Shown piece by piece: positions 14,873-16,570 of a stretch of 16,570 bases of DNA. The stretch is from NCBI GenBank assembly GCA_019313605.1, contig JAFDAW010000050.1:1-16570 (forward strand), in the 5' to 3' direction. Each line of letters starts with the position of its first letter. The stretch's first letter is position 1. The translations under genes were made by a program, and so were the position numbers. The notes beneath the pieces are model-generated. The model ran no database searches. It was not told the origin of the DNA and saw only the letters and a program-made list of their open reading frames with translations. The stretch is from Deltaproteobacteria bacterium (GTDB lineage Bacteria > Myxococcota_A > UBA9160 > SMWR01).

Positions 14873-14889
14873 CGCAATGCGCATGCCAA
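14873..14889 (-). promoter_or_regulatory. Sigma-54 (-24/-12) promoter of pilA
   Basis: On the minus strand TTGGCATGCGCATTGCG matches TTGGCACG-N4-TTGCW at all but two positions, with GG and GC exactly 10 bases apart. Transcription would begin near 14862. Sigma-54 plus the activator PilR drives pilA in M. xanthus, Geobacter and Pseudomonas, which fits. I could not identify PilR sites upstream. Confidence 0.7.
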
Positions 14890-15077
14890 ACCGAGTGCTG
14901 CGTACGGGTGGATCGGCAAGCAGCGCTTCGAACCTGAGGATTACGGACCGACTTTTGCGAGAATGCACCGAGCCCCCCCAGGCCTCAGGAGCGCCGCGAG
15001 CGGCCTCCCAGTGACGCTTTGCGGCGGCAGGAGCGACGAAAATGGTCACCCTGGCCCGCGCTCGAACTCCGGCTTGG

Positions 15078-15107
15078 TTGACAGCGCGGCGGGTCCACGG
15101 CTACGTT
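15078..15107 (+). promoter_or_regulatory. Probable promoter of tRNA-Glu
   Basis: A perfect TTGACA (15078-15083) is followed after 18 bases by TACGTT (15102-15107), a weak -10. Transcription would start near 15114, about 15 bases before the tRNA. Confidence 0.5.
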
Positions 15108-15128
15108 GCGCCGCCTCTACGGGCATTG

Positions 15129-15204
15129 GCTCCCATCGTCTAGCGGTCTAGGACGGGGCCCTCTCAAGGCTCAAACACGGGTTCGATTCCCGTTGGGAGC
15201 GCCA
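15129..15204 (+). tRNA. tRNA-Glu (anticodon CTC)
   Basis: The acceptor GCTCCCA pairs with TGGGAGC, the D arm is GTC...GAC, and the anticodon stem GGGCC/GGCTC (one G-T pair) holds the loop CTCTCAA with anticodon CTC, reading GAG (Glu). The T arm is ACGGG-TTCGATT-CCCGT. Discriminator G and encoded CCA at 15202-15204. It is the substrate of the gltX product encoded in the same window. Confidence 0.95.
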
Positions 15205-15492
15205 CCCAGGCCGCCGATCGCACGGCGTATTCGCCGGCTCATCCCCCTCGTCTCCCAGGCCGTACCCGAATACACCCTCGTCGCCCTCGAGCCCTAATCT
15301 TCGCTTTTCACTCGCTTCGACAACAAGAAAGATTCGATGGCACATGCCAACCAGCATCCGTAGATAGAAATAATAATCTGCATTTTGGCGAGGACCGATA
15401 TGACGCAGCCAGTCAAGTGGCGGCGCTGAAGAGTGGAGAAAGGCCCCGCGTTGAGCGGAGAGCCAGCCAACCGATCCAGTCGTGACCAATGA
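15205..15492. other. Gene-free stretch after tRNA-Glu
   Basis: I see no convincing gene here. Base composition is visibly poorer in GC than the neighbours, with AT-rich runs near 15360-15385. A short hairpin CGGCG-TATT-CGCCG at 15223-15236 follows the tRNA but has no T-run. Together with the transposase remnant that follows, this looks like decaying insertion DNA. Confidence 0.5.
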
Positions 15493-15678
15493 GGGGCGAA
15501 GCCAAACGCAGCTGAAAGGAACCGAAATTCACTTGGGCTATTGCAGATTCGCGGGGCGCCCGACCACTCGCAAGCGGGCCTCAACAGGATCACTATTCGA
15601 CTGAACCAGCATTCTCGCGAGGCCTTGAATTTCATTTCCCCGGCAGAGAAACTCAACAAAGGTATTGCGTTGACCGTT
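15493..15678 (+). pseudogene. Remnant of an IS30-type transposase C-terminus
   Basis: One frame, open from a TGA at 15490, encodes a stretch resembling the C-terminal end of IS30-family transposases. RNSLGLLQIRG matches the usual NENTNGLLRQ...KG, and LNQHSREALNFISPAEKLN then IALT matches the usual LNxRPRKTLxFxTPAExLN...ALT. The sequence has diverged (HSREAL for RPRKTL), and the rest of the transposase, including the DDE catalytic core, is missing upstream, so it is a dead fragment. No terminal inverted repeats could be defined. The remainder to 15825 holds no gene that I recognise. The match is by memory of the family pattern; a profile search would settle it. Confidence 0.55.
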
Positions 15679-15825
15679 TTAACCGAAGGATGTTTTTTGT
15701 CGACGGGGCTTCATTGGGCGAGGAAAATCCGGGGAGGTGCGCGTGAGCATGGCAGCCGAGTCGGGTGCGCAAGCATCATACAGACATAATTTTCGCCTCG
15801 AACGCTACGAGCTACGGTAGCCGCG

Positions 15826-16570
15826 ATGGCCAACGCCGCTCTGCCCACCCGACACATCCGCGCGGAGCGAGCGGTCATCATCGTGCTCGCACTCCTCGTG
15901 GTGGTGGGAGTCGTCCGCGCCGCGGCCCTCGCGTGGTTATGTGACGACGCGTTCGTCTCGTTCCGCTACGCAGACCACCTCGTAAAAGGGATCGGCCTCG
16001 TCTACAACGAGGGTGAGTACGTCGAGGGCTACACCAACCTGCTGTGGACACTTGGAATCGCGGCGGGGATGGCGCTGGGCGTGTCCGCCGAGTTCACCTC
16101 GATGCTGCTGGGAATCGTCTGCTACGTGGGTCTGGCACGCACGTTGGCCTTCGCGGCGTGGCGTCGGCGCGAGCGGGGGATGCCGTTCGTTCCCGTCGCC
16201 GCGGCCGTGGTGCTGGTCTCCGCCGACTTCCACGAGTGGGCCACCGGCGGCCTCGAGACCATGCTGTTCGCCTGGCTCGCGACACTCGGCTGTCTGCTCG
16301 CCGTGCGGGGGCGAGCGCTGCCGGCTGGCATCGCGTTCGCGCTCCTCACCCTGACGCGTCCCGACGGCCTGCTTTTCGCGGGGGCAGGCGCTGCTGCGTG
16401 TTGGCTCCGTGCCGGCGGTTCGCTGCCCCGGGCGGCCACCCTACTGACTCCGGTGACCATCACGCTCGCGGTGCTGCTGCCCTGGAAGCTCTACTACTAC
16501 GGCGAGCTGCTACCGACCGCCTTCTACTCGAAGTCCGTTTTCGAGCCCTACTGGTCCCAGGGTTTGCGCT
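15826..16570 (+). CDS. GT-C-like membrane glycosyltransferase (partial, 5' part)
   Basis: 248 residues are visible before the window ends. It resembles polytopic lipid-sugar dependent glycosyltransferases (the wide ArnT/PMT-like and mycobacterial arabinosyltransferase-type group). An N-terminal helix at about 16-38 is followed by CDDAFVSFRYADHLVKG (39-55) with the acidic pair Asp40-Asp41, then GLVYNEGEYVEGYTNLLW (57-74), GGLETMLFAWL (141-151), LTRPDGLLF (176-184) and YYYGELLPTAFYSKS (223-237). These are the family landmarks, and the Asp pair corresponds to the likely catalytic site on the outer face. The ATG at 15826 is chosen as the first codon of the open frame that gives a normal N-terminus; no strong ribosome binding site is seen. 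Its codons are even richer in G/C at third positions than the neighbours. Acceptor unknown. Confidence 0.8.
   Translation, partial: MANAALPTRHIRAERAVIIVLALLVVVGVVRAAALAWLCDDAFVSFRYADHLVKGIGLVYNEGEYVEGYTNLLWTLGIAAGMALGVSAEFTSMLLGIVCYVGLARTLAFAAWRRRERGMPFVPVAAAVVLVSADFHEWATGGLETMLFAWLATLGCLLAVRGRALPAGIAFALLTLTRPDGLLFAGAGAAACWLRAGGSLPRAATLLTPVTITLAVLLPWKLYYYGELLPTAFYSKSVFEPYWSQGLR

Noticed and set aside
14750..15049. Longer N-terminus for the pilA frame
   Set aside because: It would run through the sigma-54 promoter and leader hairpin, and would destroy the short prepilin leader.
15148..15489. Minus-strand open frame ending RESNPCLSLERAPS
   Set aside because: The end is the antisense of tRNA-Glu, a classic spurious motif, and the rest is not protein-like.
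15294..15659. 121-codon minus-strand open frame in the gene-free stretch
   Set aside because: No recognisable domain, no ribosome binding site, poor codon pattern, and it lies antisense to the transposase remnant.
1..16570. CRISPR arrays, phage genes or a defence system
   Set aside because: No spaced direct repeats and no Cas, phage or toxin-antitoxin genes seen on either strand.

Overview
The window is GC-rich, densely coded bacterial chromosome. Gene order and families point to a deltaproteobacterium in the broad sense (Myxococcota or Desulfobacterota-like). The main clues are a rpmF-fab-rpiB-glyA-nrdR-ribD cluster of the Geobacter type, a pilA-pilG-pilH-pilI-pilD order as in Myxococcus xanthus, and a sigma-54-type promoter before pilA. 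The lineage is inferred from gene content only, because no rRNA is present.

Bases 1-5884 (minus strand) form one co-directional housekeeping cluster. In transcription order it holds a DUF177/YceD protein, rpmF (L32), fabD, acpP, fabF, a fused rpiB-glyA gene, nrdR and the start of ribD (cut by the window edge). Junctions are tight (TAATG, ATGA, 3-8 base gaps). The one exception is a 171-base gap with a hairpin between fabF and rpiB-glyA. plsX, fabH and fabG, which usually sit among these genes, are absent here. acpP carries an apparent 2-base deletion just after the phosphopantetheine region. The rpiB and glyA reading frames are one continuous gene.

Bases 5885-9606 (plus strand) start from a divergent intergenic region. 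They hold gltX, a tRNA-Gln(CTG) with its own good promoter overlapping the gltX stop, and a large membrane protein combining a possible N-terminal zinc ribbon, a GT-C-like multi-pass domain and C-terminal TPRs.

Bases 9748-14889 (minus strand) are a type IV pilus block. Reading with transcription: a -24/-12 promoter, a leader with a hairpin, a major-type pilin, a 14-bp hairpin, a second homologous pilin with an unusual CxCxxC cluster, another hairpin, then pilG-, pilH- and pilI-like genes (lipid/ABC-type accessory system, joined by GTGA overlaps), a large inverted-repeat structure, and the prepilin peptidase pilD. The peptidase would process the two pilins. The ABC genes are the accessory transporter known to be needed for pili in M. 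xanthus.

Bases 15078-16570 hold a tRNA-Glu(CTC) with a promoter, about 620 bases of poorer-GC, gene-free DNA containing a decayed IS30-type transposase tail, and the 5' part of a second GT-C-like membrane glycosyltransferase that runs off the right edge. I found no CRISPR array, phage module or obvious defence system. The most unusual items are the acpP frameshift, the rpiB-glyA fusion, the pilI/pilD inverted repeat and the cysteine-cluster pilin.
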